Source: Hyphomicrobium_A sp963745205
GTDB lineage: Bacteria > Pseudomonadota > Alphaproteobacteria > Rhizobiales > Hyphomicrobiaceae
Direction of reading: 5' to 3'
Length of the DNA: 64,000 bases
Assembly (NCBI GenBank): GCA_963745205.1
Contig: CAVUWX010000022.1
Coordinates: 124,001-188,000, forward strand
Position 1 is the stretch's first letter, and each line of letters begins with the position of its first letter. Shown here in pieces: positions 7,835-17,859 of the stretch. The translations under genes and the position numbers were made by a program. The notes beneath the pieces were generated by a model. That model did not search any database. It saw only the letters and a list, made by a program, of their open reading frames with translations, and was not told the origin of the DNA.

Positions 7835-9090
7835 TCGTCCCACGCCTTGCCGTGCAATCCTTGCGCAACCGTGCGCTGACGGCGTCGCTCACGGTGCTGG
7901 CGATCGCGTTCAGCGTCATGCTGCTGCTCGGCGTCGAAAAGGTGCGCACCGGCGCGCGCCAGAGCTTCGCCGATACTATCTCCGGCACCGATCTCATCGT
8001 CGGGGCGCGCAGCGGCGCCATTCAGCTCCTGCTCTATTCCGTGTTCCGCATCGGCAACGCGACCAACAACGTCACCTGGAAGAGCTATTCCGACATCGCC
8101 AAGCGCCCCGAGGTTGACTGGATCGTGCCAATCTCGCTCGGCGACAGCCACCATGGCTTCCGCGTGCTCGGCACCACGTCCGACTACTTCAAGTTCTACA
8201 AGTACCGCCACGGCCAGGCGCTCGCCTTTGCCGACGGTAAGCCGTTCAGCGACCTGTTCGACGCGGTGATCGGCGCCGATGTGGCGCAGGCGCTTGGCTA
8301 TAAGGTCGGCGACGAGATCGTGGTGGCGCATGGCGTAGGCTCCATCTCGTTCGTCGAGCACAAGGACAAGCCGTTCCACGTCTCCGGCATCCTGGCCAAG
8401 ACCGGAACGCCGGTCGACCGCACCGTGCACGTGTCACTCGAGGCGATCGAGGCGATTCACGTCGATTGGCAAAACGGCATTCCCATGCCGGGCCAGAGCA
8501 TCTCGGCCGACGAGGTGCGCACCATGCACCTCGAGCCAAAGGCGGTGACGGCGGCGTTCGTCGGCCTCAAGTCGAAGCTCGCGACCTTCAAGCTGCAGCG
8601 GGCGATCAACGAGTACGTGGAGGAGCCGCTGTCGGCGATTATCCCCGGCGCGGCGCTGCAGGAGCTTTGGGGCCTCGTCGGCACGGCGGAGACGGCGCTG
8701 TCGATCGTCTCGGCCATGGTGGTGGCCACCGCGCTGCTCGGCATGGTGACGATGGTTCTCACCACGCTTAACGAACGCCGCCGCGAGATGGCGATCCTGC
8801 GCTCGGTCGGTGCGCGTCCGGCGACCATCCTCGGCCTGCTCGCCACCGAAGCCGGCATGCTGACGCTTGCCGGTGTCGTGCTAGGCACAGCTCTGCTCTA
8901 CGCGGCGCTGCTGCTGCTGCAACCCTTCATCGACCGCGCATACGGCCTGCACTTGAGCGTCGATCCGCCCACGGCGCGTGAGTGGCTGACGCTTGGCACC
9001 ATCGTCCTCGCCGGGTTTCTGGCGGGGCTCTTGCCCGCCGTGCGCGCCTACCGGCTATCGCTCGCCGACGGCATGACGGTGCGCACATGA
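7831..9090 (+). CDS. FtsX/MacB-type ABC permease
   Basis: 419 residues with one N-terminal membrane helix (about 13-35), a large periplasmic MacB-like domain (about 40-280) and three C-terminal helices (about 285-310, 333-365 and 381-405). Between them is the FtsX-domain signature LNERRREMAILRSVGA at about 309-324, which is the coupling region for the ATPase. The start ATG overlaps the ATPase stop. Standard partner for the preceding gene; the substrate is inferred to be metal-related from the operon only. Confidence 0.9.
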   Translation: MIVPRLAVQSLRNRALTASLTVLAIAFSVMLLLGVEKVRTGARQSFADTISGTDLIVGARSGAIQLLLYSVFRIGNATNNVTWKSYSDIAKRPEVDWIVPISLGDSHHGFRVLGTTSDYFKFYKYRHGQALAFADGKPFSDLFDAVIGADVAQALGYKVGDEIVVAHGVGSISFVEHKDKPFHVSGILAKTGTPVDRTVHVSLEAIEAIHVDWQNGIPMPGQSISADEVRTMHLEPKAVTAAFVGLKSKLATFKLQRAINEYVEEPLSAIIPGAALQELWGLVGTAETALSIVSAMVVATALLGMVTMVLTTLNERRREMAILRSVGARPATILGLLATEAGMLTLAGVVLGTALLYAALLLLQPFIDRAYGLHLSVDPPTAREWLTLGTIVLAGFLAGLLPAVRAYRLSLADGMTVRT

Positions 9091-9107
9091 TTGAACGGAG
9101 CTCGAAC

Positions 9108-9674
9108 ATGATGAGACAAGCAGCAACCGGCGCGACGATCGCGCTGGTCCTCGCGTTGGCCCCGGCGACCGGAGGTCGTGCCGCCGATCCGCCGATGGAA
9201 CTCAAGTGGGCGCAGCTCATGCCACCCGCGCAAGCGGTCTCGCCCTTGAAGCCCAAGACGTTCTTCTCCGGCTCCACCACGAGTACCGATGGCGGACCTC
9301 CGCCGCCACCGCTTCCCGAGGGCAACTGGATGTCGGTCAAGCGCCGGCAGGTAGGCTCCGATCTGCCACCGCAGGTCGTCCCCGAGCTCAACGGCAAGCA
9401 CGTGCGCATCGGGGGCTACGTGGTGCCGCTCGATTTCGAGGCGACGACGGTGAAAGAGTTTCTGCTCGTCCCGTTCGTGGGGGCGTGCATCCACGTGCCA
9501 CCGCCGCCGGCGAACCAGATCATCTACGTCAAGGCCGACAAGGGCTTCGAGGTCGCTGGCCAGTTCGACCCCGTGACCGTGACCGGCACGATCAAGACGG
9601 AGACGGCGTTCACCGGCCTCGCCGATGCGGGCTACTCAATCGACGCCGAAATGGTCGAGCCGCGGAAGCAGTAA
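9108..9674 (+). CDS. DUF3299 exported protein of the zinc operon
   Basis: 188 residues with a signal peptide (about 1-27), a proline-rich linker (GGPPPPPLPEG) and a DUF3299 core containing VRIGGYVVPLDFE, VKEFLLVPFVGACIHVPPPPANQII and GYSIDAEMVEP. The invariant GACIHVPPPP motif is the family signature and a plausible metal site. DUF3299 proteins regularly follow DUF2796–ABC genes in proteobacteria. Start 9108 is preferred for the GGAG about ten bases upstream; an in-frame ATG at 9087 overlaps the permease stop and would add seven residues. End of the operon. Confidence 0.85.
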   Translation: MMRQAATGATIALVLALAPATGGRAADPPMELKWAQLMPPAQAVSPLKPKTFFSGSTTSTDGGPPPPPLPEGNWMSVKRRQVGSDLPPQVVPELNGKHVRIGGYVVPLDFEATTVKEFLLVPFVGACIHVPPPPANQIIYVKADKGFEVAGQFDPVTVTGTIKTETAFTGLADAGYSIDAEMVEPRKQ

Positions 9675-9989
9675 GCGGAGTGTAGCTCGAGAACAACGTT
9701 CAGGAGCGAGCCAGATCCCTTGCGCAACTTAAGGTTGTATTATTAACCGAGTGATATATGCTCCCAGTCCCAGGTCCCGGAGCGCCGGGTGATCGGCGCC
9801 GCCTTCCACACCGGGAACCTACTCGCGGCCCAGCCGTTTGCCTTTGCGCGACAGCAAAACCGCGTTAACCTCACCTTGCGGTTCGATGTCGTCGTTTATC
9901 CGCAATTAAGGTGCAGGCCGGCAAGGTGCTGGGGACGTGTACCTTAACTTTGGTCTGCGCCCGTACCCGCTGCCTGAAGGAGGTGTAAT
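9675..9989. other. Intergenic region upstream of the hicBA-like pair
   Basis: 315 bases without a convincing gene. AT-richer than its surroundings, with TTAAGGTT and AACCGAG flanking an AT stretch around 9728-9752 and a TATATG hexamer that could be a promoter -10. No tRNA or ncRNA recognised. Confidence 0.35.
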
Positions 9990-10295
9990 ATGGGTCCCAG
10001 ACAAGCTCATGCCGTGGTGAATCTCCCAATGCACAAGCGAACGACCGATCCAGCGAGAGCGTTCGAGGTCACTGCTGTTTGGGACCCCGAAGCCAGCGTT
10101 TGGGTGGCCGAGAGCAACGACATTCCTGGGCTCGTGGCCGAAGCCGCCAGCATGGATCAGCTTGTTCCGGAGCTGGAAAAGATTATTCCTGCATTGATTA
10201 CGGAAAATCACGTGAAGAATCCGAGCGGCCGACGCGTGGATTATCACATCGTGGCTCACATCAAGAATTCTATCGACATTCCCGGCCTCGCCTAA
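9990..10295 (+). CDS. HicB-like antitoxin, DUF1902 family
   Basis: 101 residues with the DUF1902/HicB core: FEVTAVWDPEASVWVAESND, then IPGLVAEAASMDQL, and a helical part ending IPALITENHV. This partial RNase-H fold forms the toxin-neutralising domain of HicB antitoxins. A very good ribosome site (AAGGAGGTG) precedes the ATG at 9990. No obvious helix-turn-helix or ribbon-helix-helix domain follows, so repression of its own promoter is unproven. A HicA-like gene lies 151 bases downstream on the same strand, so the two are read as a toxin–antitoxin module with the antitoxin first. Confidence 0.8.
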   Translation: MGPRQAHAVVNLPMHKRTTDPARAFEVTAVWDPEASVWVAESNDIPGLVAEAASMDQLVPELEKIIPALITENHVKNPSGRRVDYHIVAHIKNSIDIPGLA

Positions 10296-10446
10296 ATCCC
10301 GAAATATCGCCGGACAGTTCGGTTGGTCGCGCTTGAGCGGCTGCAGCAGGCTTATTGCGCCTGAGATCGTCCGTCGAGCTCGGTGCGACGGCCATTTTCA
10401 GGAAACGAATTCAGTACGTGATCATGCTGTCCGGCGGGGGACATCC

Positions 10447-10641
10447 GTGGCTGACTATGACCGTGATCTCAAGAAGCTGCTGCGCGAGGCGGACTGCGAG
10501 TTCGTACGGCAGGCCGCCGGAAGCCACGAGATGTGGTACAGCCCGATTACGCGGGTGCATTTCACGGTTCCACACAAGATCAAGTCTAGGCATACGGCAA
10601 ATGCCATTCTTGGGCAGGCTGGCTTGCCTAAGGCTTTTTAG
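10447..10641 (+). CDS. HicA-like mRNA interferase toxin
   Basis: 64 residues with the HicA dsRBD-like pattern: DLKKLLREADCEFVRQAAGSHEMWYSP, VHFTVPHKIKSRHTANAILGQAGL. The histidine in GSHEMW matches the catalytic histidine of HicA ribonucleases, and the family's TxxxILxxAGL tail is present. The GTG at 10447 follows GGGGGA by about seven bases; an upstream frame from 10333 lacks family similarity. The expected target is translated mRNA, cleaved independently of the ribosome. Size and motif suggest it is intact. Confidence 0.8.
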   Translation: MADYDRDLKKLLREADCEFVRQAAGSHEMWYSPITRVHFTVPHKIKSRHTANAILGQAGLPKAF

Positions 10642-10702
10642 CACTGGCAGACGAGCCCTAAAGCTATGGCGATTCTGCCGGCGGCACTGTTTGCCGCGCC
10701 GC

Positions 10703-11359
10703 ATGGCAATGGCCGCCCGGGTGATGCTCGTCGCCGCGTTGGTCGTCGTGTGGCTGCGCTTGCTCAAGCATTTTTTGCCCAACACCTATGCAGTCATCAA
10801 GGATTGGCAAACCCTCGTAGCGGGCTTGGTGGGCTTCGGCGGACTGGCCTGGGTGACCTACGAAAATGCGAAGCTCGGCCGCTCGCGAGACGACCGCGTG
10901 CATCGGCAGAATATCAATGCCGAGAAGGTCGCGCTCGACGAGAAGGCAAAAGCCTTTGCGGCCGTGGTCGCATGGCAGATCGCTTACAGTTTGCTAGAAG
11001 TCGTGACCGCCAGGAAGCGGTTGGCAAATCTCCTCGAGTCGGACGAAACCGAGTGTGCGCAGAAGGTTCACCAGATACTGCAGACGCTGCGCGATATTCC
11101 GCCAACGCCGTTGTTCGAGCCGTCGTCGCTTTCGAGCATTTCGCTCCTTCCGGGTGAGCTGGTCGGCAAGGTCTGCGGCTTTTACTATGAGCTGCACGAC
11201 GTGCAAGGCCTCTGGCGGCTCGCGGGCACGCGGGAAGAGATCCGCAAATTCGAAAGCAGGCTGCGCGTGTCCCTTGAACGGGGAAACGCAGCGATCGACG
11301 CGGCGTCGGGATTTGTAGGCGGCGCGCACGAAATGCCCGAACCGCTCGACATCAATTGA
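10703..11359 (+). CDS. Membrane-anchored protein, unknown function
   Basis: About 218 residues. Two N-terminal membrane segments (about 3-22 and 32-50) are followed by a charged, helical cytoplasmic domain (ENAKLGRSRDDRVHRQ...). No named family recognised. The ATG at 10703 (MAMAARVMLVAAL) is chosen because it opens the first hydrophobic helix; there is no strong ribosome site and ATG 10709 is equally possible. It follows hicA-like by about 60 bases and may ride on the same transcript; a link with the toxin is not implied. Confidence 0.55.
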   Translation: MAMAARVMLVAALVVVWLRLLKHFLPNTYAVIKDWQTLVAGLVGFGGLAWVTYENAKLGRSRDDRVHRQNINAEKVALDEKAKAFAAVVAWQIAYSLLEVVTARKRLANLLESDETECAQKVHQILQTLRDIPPTPLFEPSSLSSISLLPGELVGKVCGFYYELHDVQGLWRLAGTREEIRKFESRLRVSLERGNAAIDAASGFVGGAHEMPEPLDIN

Positions 11360-11516
11360 ATCACCGTCGCGTCCGCAACAGTAAGGCGCTGGCGCCACTG
11401 GCTTTTCGCTCGTTGTTCAGCTTGGCTCAAAGGACGCAGCGCCGCCGCTTGGGATGTGCTGTCGCCCGTGATAAAGCTCGGCACACGGGTGAGGGCGGCG
11501 GCAGAATTGAAGGACG

Positions 11517-11759
11517 ATGCTGATGAAGCAACTTTTCGAAGACACCGGATTCAAGATTCACTTCGCCGTCTATGTGCTCGTCAATCTCCTGCTGGTCGTC
11601 ATCAACCTGCTGACGACGCCCGACAAGCTCTGGTTCTACTGGCCGCTGATCGGCTGGGGCATCGGCATAATCGGGCATGGCGCCGCTGTCTACTACGTGA
11701 CGCACCGGCGCGTAACGCGCGAGGGCGTGGTGCGTGAAAAGCTGGCACGGCGCGGCTAG
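11517..11759 (+). CDS. 2TM domain protein
   Basis: 80 residues with two membrane helices (about 14-34 and 43-61) and the 2TM-family motif in order: FKIHFAVYVLVN, INLLTTP, LWFYWPLIGWGIGIIGHG. Such domains are often fused to histidine kinases or LytTR regulators; here the domain stands alone. The start ATG at 11517 follows GAAGGA. Its last codons overlap the end of the convergent cyclic-nucleotide-binding gene by four bases. Confidence 0.75.
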   Translation: MLMKQLFEDTGFKIHFAVYVLVNLLLVVINLLTTPDKLWFYWPLIGWGIGIIGHGAAVYYVTHRRVTREGVVREKLARRG

Positions 11760-12145
11760 CTGCGCGCTTGCCGTGTGAGCGAGCCGCCGATGCGGCGGAT
11801 GCGTCCCGTCAGAACGCGCATTATACGGAGAGCGAACTCCGGCTCCTCACGCACGAGCGCCAGGAACGTGCTCTTGTCGACGATGGCGAGCTCGGTAGGC
11901 TCGCTCGTCAAGGCGGCGGCGCTGCGCGGACCATCGTCGATCAAGGCCATCTCGCCGAAAATGCCGTTGGGCCCCACACTCTCCAGCACCGTGCCGAAGG
12001 TGATGACGTCGACCCGGCCGGTGTGCACCACGTAGAGACAGTCGCCGGGGTCGTTCTCGAGAAAGATGCGTTCGCCCGCATCGCAGCGGCGGAGCTTCAC
12101 GCCGCGGCGGATCAGTGCAGCAAAGTCGAATGGCTCTTCTGTCAT
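11756..12145 (-). CDS. Cyclic nucleotide-binding domain protein
   Basis: 129 residues formed of a single Crp-type cyclic nucleotide-binding domain: LRRCDAGERIFLENDPGDCLYVVHTGRVDV, then the phosphate-binding-cassette-like GIFGEMALIDDGPRSAAALT (about 63-82). There is no DNA-binding domain, so it is a stand-alone sensor. The canonical PBC arginine is present (GPRSA), so binding of cAMP or a relative is plausible. ATG 12145 has AAGG nine bases upstream; a GTG at 12151 would add two residues. Confidence 0.85.
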   Translation of the reverse strand: MTEEPFDFAALIRRGVKLRRCDAGERIFLENDPGDCLYVVHTGRVDVITFGTVLESVGPNGIFGEMALIDDGPRSAAALTSEPTELAIVDKSTFLALVREEPEFALRIMRVLTGRIRRIGGSLTRQARS

Positions 12146-12211
12146 GCGCACCGCCTTCGGACGCGGTTGAGTCTAGAAAAGCCGCGCCACAACAACAAGA
12201 GCCTTCGCGTT

Positions 12212-13396
12212 TCAGGTCGCCGCAAAGAAGCGCTCGATGAAGCGCGCGTAGATCTGCGTTAACACGCTCAAGTCCGCGACCGGCACGTGCTCGTCCACCT
12301 GGTGGATCGTGGCGTTGACAAGGCCGAGCTCGACCACCGGGCAATAGTCCTTGATGAAGCGCGCGTCGGACGTGCCACCCGCCGTTGTCAGCCTAGCGGA
12401 GTGGCCCGTGACCTCGCGCGCAGCGTTTGCCATAGCCTCGACCAGCGGCCCCGGCTTGGTCAGGAACACATCGCCCGTGCCGGAGAACGCGAGCGTGTAC
12501 TTCGCTCCCAACTCCTCGGCCGCGGCTTTGCAGCATTCGGCGATCCGCTGCTCGATCTTTGCCCGCGTGTGCGCGTCGTTGTAGCGGACGTTGAACACCG
12601 CGCGCGCCTGACCGGGGATGACGTTGGTCGCGGTGTTGGGCACCGAGATGATGGTAACGGCAATGTGCGAGGGCTCGAAGTGCTCGGTGCCCCCGTCGAG
12701 CCGCAGGCTAGCGAGCCGATCGATCATGCGCGCGAGCTTGGGCAGCGGGTTGTCGGCGACGTGTGGGTAGGCGGCGTGGCCCTGCTTGCCTTTGACGATG
12801 ATCTCGCCATTGAGCGAGCCGCGGCGGCCGATCTTGATCTCGTCGCCGACCGCGGTCTGGCTCGAGGGCTCACCGACGATGCAGGCGTCGAGCTTCTCGC
12901 CGCGCGCTTTGAGCCAGTCGAGCACCTTGATGGTGCCGTTGACGGAGGCGCCCTCTTCGTCGCCAGTGATGAGGAAGGAAAGCGAGCCCTTGGTCTTGCC
13001 TTTGTGTGCGGCGAGGTGCTGTAGCGCCGCGGCGACGAAGCAGGCAACCGCGCCCTTCATGTCGACGGCGCCGCGCCCGTAGAGCACGCCGTCGCGGATC
13101 TCGGCTGCGAACGGCGGCACGGTCCAAGCGGCCTCGTCGCCCGGGGGGACGACGTCCGTATGCCCGGCGAAGCAGAGGTTTGGCGCCTCCGAGCCGAAGC
13201 GGGCGTAGAGGTTGTCGACATCCGGGGTCCCGGGCTCGGTGAAGATCATGCGATGGCATTGAAAGCCGACACGTTCGAGCGTCTGCTGCAGCAGCGTCAG
13301 GGCGCCGGCTTCTGCGGGTGTCACGCTCTCGCAGCGGATTAGCGCCTGGGCGAGCGCGACGGTGTCGAGCGGGGGTGCGGATCGCGCGTCGCTCAT
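12212..13396 (-). CDS. dapE: Succinyl-diaminopimelate desuccinylase
   Basis: 394 residues, M20 metallopeptidase fold. Hydrolyses N-succinyl-LL-diaminopimelate in lysine and peptidoglycan-precursor synthesis, using two Zn2+. Visible ligands and catalytic residues: His79 and Asp81 in CFAGHTDVV, Asp112 in GRGAVDMKG, and the GDEEG pair at 145-149. The dimerisation (lid) domain lies about 180-295. The start overlaps the stop of the upstream membrane gene (TCATG), so the two are translationally coupled. dapD lies one gene further upstream, on the same strand. Confidence 0.95.
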   Translation of the reverse strand: MSDARSAPPLDTVALAQALIRCESVTPAEAGALTLLQQTLERVGFQCHRMIFTEPGTPDVDNLYARFGSEAPNLCFAGHTDVVPPGDEAAWTVPPFAAEIRDGVLYGRGAVDMKGAVACFVAAALQHLAAHKGKTKGSLSFLITGDEEGASVNGTIKVLDWLKARGEKLDACIVGEPSSQTAVGDEIKIGRRGSLNGEIIVKGKQGHAAYPHVADNPLPKLARMIDRLASLRLDGGTEHFEPSHIAVTIISVPNTATNVIPGQARAVFNVRYNDAHTRAKIEQRIAECCKAAAEELGAKYTLAFSGTGDVFLTKPGPLVEAMANAAREVTGHSARLTTAGGTSDARFIKDYCPVVELGLVNATIHQVDEHVPVADLSVLTQIYARFIERFFAAT

Positions 13397-14157
13397 GGCT
13401 TCACCGGCTCGTGCGGAACCTGCGAAAGCTCGCCCGCAGAGACGGCTCGTGCACCCCGATCATCCTCGATGTCGGTCTCGACGAGCGTGATCTTCTGCCA
13501 GATCTTCTGGCTCAAGTTGGTGGTGAGCCGCTCGATGTCGCCGACGGCGTCGATCACGGCGGGATCGTGAATGTTGTCGGCATAGACGGCCGCAGCTTTG
13601 CTCGCCAGCGACAGCATCTCCGAGCAGTAGCTCAGGTAGCGCACCAGCTCGTAGCGCGTCATGATGCGGTTGGGCGAGGAACTCGTGCGCGGGCCGCCGA
13701 GCGCGCTCGGGTCCTTGGTGAGTTGGTGCATGTCGATGACGTGCGCGATGGAGCGGAACTCGTTCAGTGCCGAAAGTGCGAGCTGGCGCTTCCAGCGCGC
13801 CTCCAGCGTGACGAGAAAGGCGCCGGCGGCGCCGATGATGATGACGAGGTTCACGGCAGCCTCCAGCCCCTGCATGGTGCCGGCAAGCTCGTCGGAGGCA
13901 CGCAGGCCCAGCATCCAGCGCCCGATGAAAAAGGCGCCAATCACGCCGGCGACGGCGAGGCTGGTCAGCAGCGTACGCAACCAGAGTTTGGGCCGCGAGA
14001 TGTTTGCCGCGCGTGCCGAGGTTTCTCGCGCCATGCCTTCGAGCCCGCAGCACACGCGGTACAGGCCGCTGTTGGGGAAGCGCTCGCTGATGCGCGAGCC
14101 GAGCCGCTGCACCGTCGCGACGATGTCTGCGATCTCGAGGTTGCGAAAGGTATTCAT
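13393..14157 (-). CDS. Conserved membrane protein between dapD and dapE
   Basis: 254 residues with two membrane helices (about 60-80 and 96-118) and long charged helical parts on both sides. The ATG at 14157 (MNTFRNLEIADIV) is used; the frame stays open upstream but overlaps dapD out of frame. No named domain recognised. It sits between dapD (10 bases away) and dapE (four-base overlap), so it belongs to the same transcript; a function in cell-wall or lysine synthesis is a guess from position only. Confidence 0.7.
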   Translation of the reverse strand: MNTFRNLEIADIVATVQRLGSRISERFPNSGLYRVCCGLEGMARETSARAANISRPKLWLRTLLTSLAVAGVIGAFFIGRWMLGLRASDELAGTMQGLEAAVNLVIIIGAAGAFLVTLEARWKRQLALSALNEFRSIAHVIDMHQLTKDPSALGGPRTSSSPNRIMTRYELVRYLSYCSEMLSLASKAAAVYADNIHDPAVIDAVGDIERLTTNLSQKIWQKITLVETDIEDDRGARAVSAGELSQVPHEPVKP

Positions 14158-14167
14158 GCCCAGCCGC

Positions 14168-15019
14168 CTAATCGCGCAGAAGCTCGTTGATGCTCGTCTT
14201 GGCGCGCGTCTTCTCGTCGACGCGCTTGACGATGACGGCGCAGTAGAGGTTGGGCCCCGGCGACCCGTCGGGAAGCGGCTTGCCGGGCATTGTTCCGGAC
14301 ACGACGACCGAGTAGGGCGGCACCTTGCCGAAGTGCTTCTCCCCCGTCGCGCGGTCGATGATGGAGGTGGAAGCCCCGAGATAGACACCCATCGACAGAA
14401 CCGAGCCCTCGCCGACGAGAACGCCCTCGGCGACCTCGGCGCGCGCGCCGATGAAGCAGTTGTCCTCGATGACGACGGGGCCCGCCTGCAGCGGCTCCAG
14501 CACGCCGCCGATGCCGGCGCCGCCGGAGATGTGGCAGTTCTTGCCGATCTGCGCGCAGGAGCCGACGGTAGCCCAGGTGTCGACCATGGTACCCTCATCG
14601 ACGTAGGCGCCGAGATTGACGAACGAGGGCATGAGCACCACGCCCGGCGCGATATAGGCTGAGCGGCGCACGATCGCTCCGGGGACGGCGCGGAAGCCGG
14701 CGCGGCGGAAATCGTCCGCGCTCATGCCGGCGAACTTGGACGGCACCTTGTCCCACCAGGTGGCCCCTCCGGGCGCACCCGGGATGGCGACCGTGTCGTT
14801 GAGCCGGAATGACAGCAGGATGGCCTTCTTGAGCCATTGATTGACCGTCCAGACTCCCGGACCACTGCGCTCGGCGACGCGCACCTCGCCCTTGTCCAAG
14901 AGGTCGAGGGCGGCCTCCACCGTATCGCGGACGACGCCGGTGGTGCCTTGATTGATGCCCTGGCGCTCCTCCCAAGCGGCCTCGATGGTGCTCTGCAGCT
15001 CGGTGGTGTCGGGTCTCAT
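14168..15019 (-). CDS. dapD: Tetrahydrodipicolinate N-succinyltransferase
   Basis: 283 residues. Transfers succinyl from succinyl-CoA to tetrahydrodipicolinate, the step just before the DapC/DapE branch. An N-terminal helical part (about 1-100) precedes a left-handed parallel beta-helix of hexapeptide repeats (about 100-240), with the family signature GAYVDEGTMVDTWATVGSCAQIG and GGVLEPLQAGPVVIEDNCFIGA. The length matches DapD enzymes (about 275-285). First gene of the dapD–membrane gene–dapE unit. Confidence 0.96.
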   Translation of the reverse strand: MRPDTTELQSTIEAAWEERQGINQGTTGVVRDTVEAALDLLDKGEVRVAERSGPGVWTVNQWLKKAILLSFRLNDTVAIPGAPGGATWWDKVPSKFAGMSADDFRRAGFRAVPGAIVRRSAYIAPGVVLMPSFVNLGAYVDEGTMVDTWATVGSCAQIGKNCHISGGAGIGGVLEPLQAGPVVIEDNCFIGARAEVAEGVLVGEGSVLSMGVYLGASTSIIDRATGEKHFGKVPPYSVVVSGTMPGKPLPDGSPGPNLYCAVIVKRVDEKTRAKTSINELLRD

Positions 15020-15203
15020 GACATTGCGGTCCCTTCGGCGGATGAACAGGCTGGCGCCTTGTCGCGCGCATCCCCCGAGGGTGTCAATCGGCGGGCAAAT
15101 TTCCGCGCTCGCGCCTCATTTGGATACGCGTCGTTAAACCCGGCTATCCATACTCCGCGAAAGGCGGACTGCGTTCGTTTTGTTGCGTTGGAAGGATTGC
15201 GTT
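15020..15203. other. Divergent intergenic region
   Basis: Holds the promoters for dapD (minus) and the coiled-coil gene (plus). No other structure recognised. Confidence 0.3.
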
Positions 15204-15677
15204 GTGTTGCAGGGCGATAGGGTTGCCGTGGTCACGCAAGGTCCCTGGCTCGGCCGCGATGGTTTCGTCGCCGAGACGGCGGTTCAATTCGACAGGCTGC
15301 AGGCTTCTATCGCGCGGCTCGAGCGCGAGCTCGAGAAGTCGCGCCAGACGCTCGCCGAGATGGCCGAGGAAGCGGGTCGCGCGCGCCGGCTGCAGAGCTT
15401 CGAGGACACGCTCAAGAACTCGCGCGACTACAAGCTCAGCGACCTGCAGCGGGGCGTGCGCGATTTGAAAGCGCGCCTCGATGCGATTGAAGGCGAGAAG
15501 AGCACGTTCGTCGGGCTGACCTACAAGTCGTTCGAGGCGATCGACAAGAAGCTCGGCGATCTCAGCGCGATGCAGGCGCTCGTCGAGCGGGCCGAAAAGA
15601 ACGTGCGGCGCTCGACCCTGCTGCTCATCGGCGTCGCCGCGCTTGCCTTCGCGGCGATAGCCTCGCATCTCCTCTAG
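15204..15677 (+). CDS. Coiled-coil protein with C-terminal membrane anchor
   Basis: 157 residues. A short beta-like start (RVAVVTQGPWLGRDG) is followed by a long charged coiled coil (about 25-130) and one C-terminal membrane helix (about 136-155), so it is tail-anchored with the coil in the cytoplasm. The GTG at 15204 has AAGGA about nine bases upstream; a TTG at 15180 would add eight residues. Unknown function. Its end overlaps the end of the convergent tlpA-like gene by four bases. Confidence 0.65.
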   Translation: MLQGDRVAVVTQGPWLGRDGFVAETAVQFDRLQASIARLERELEKSRQTLAEMAEEAGRARRLQSFEDTLKNSRDYKLSDLQRGVRDLKARLDAIEGEKSTFVGLTYKSFEAIDKKLGDLSAMQALVERAEKNVRRSTLLLIGVAALAFAAIASHLL

Positions 15678-16318
15678 AGGACCGACTCGATCAGGCGCCG
15701 GGCCTCGGGGCTGTCCCAGGCGGCGGGCCCGATGAGGCGGCCGACCTCGCGGCCATCGGCGTCGATGAGGATCGAGGTCGGCATGCCGATGACCTTTAGC
15801 CCGTTGCCCTGGCGTGCGGTCGGGTCGGCGTAGGCCTTGAGCTTTCCAGCCTTCGTCTCGTCGAGGAACTTGCGCGCGCCTTCGAGGCCGGACTTGTCGA
15901 CCGCGAGCGCCACGACCTCGAATTTATCGGAGCCGAGCGCGCTTTCCAGGCGATCGAGCGCCGGCATCTCCGCGCGGCAGGGGGCGCACCAAGTGGCCCA
16001 AAGGTTCAGGAGCACTACCTTGCCGCGCCAGTCCTTCAAGGTTACGGGCTTACCGTCCCCGTTAACGAATTGCACCTCGGGCAGCGGCGCCGGCGGCTGC
16101 TTGAAGACGAAAGTGGTCATGGCGCCGGTCGAGAGCTTGCTTGCCCCCGGGACGGCCGGGCCTGACTCGTTGCTCTGCGGGCTTGAAACGGCGCCTCTTT
16201 CGTTGTCAGGGCGCCCTGCGATGACGTATACCGCCGCGAACGCCGCAAGCGCCGACAGCGCCGCGATCCAAAGCTGCTTGGCGAGCGGTCTCGCCGGTCT
16301 CGGTATCCTGTCGCCCAT
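15674..16318 (-). CDS. TlpA-family periplasmic thiol:disulfide oxidoreductase
   Basis: 214 residues: an N-terminal membrane anchor (about 14-35), a low-complexity linker, then a thioredoxin fold (about 75-214) with the active-site motif WCAPC (cysteines 111 and 114) and the cis-proline loop GMPTSILID. TlpA/ResA/CcmG relatives reduce disulfides in cytochrome c maturation and cytochrome oxidase assembly. The ATG at 16318 follows AGAGG; the reading frame extends further but without a ribosome site. Divergent from argH, which is the usual arrangement in Rhizobiales. Confidence 0.9.
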   Translation of the reverse strand: MGDRIPRPARPLAKQLWIAALSALAAFAAVYVIAGRPDNERGAVSSPQSNESGPAVPGASKLSTGAMTTFVFKQPPAPLPEVQFVNGDGKPVTLKDWRGKVVLLNLWATWCAPCRAEMPALDRLESALGSDKFEVVALAVDKSGLEGARKFLDETKAGKLKAYADPTARQGNGLKVIGMPTSILIDADGREVGRLIGPAAWDSPEARRLIESVL

Positions 16319-16362
16319 GCTGCCTCTTTCGCCGAGATTCGATCGCTGACGGAGCCGATCCC

Positions 16363-17772
<1,410 letters not shown>

Positions 17773-17859
17773 AAGGACGTTATCGGTGGCACCTGCACCC
17801 TTCGAGGGTGGCGGCAGCCATTCCGGTTTGGTGTTTTGGGATATCGTCGGTCGAGGAAC

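Noticed and set aside
9728..9752. TTAA pair upstream of the hicBA-like genes
   Set aside because: Half-site spacing is 10, not the CtrA spacing of 7.
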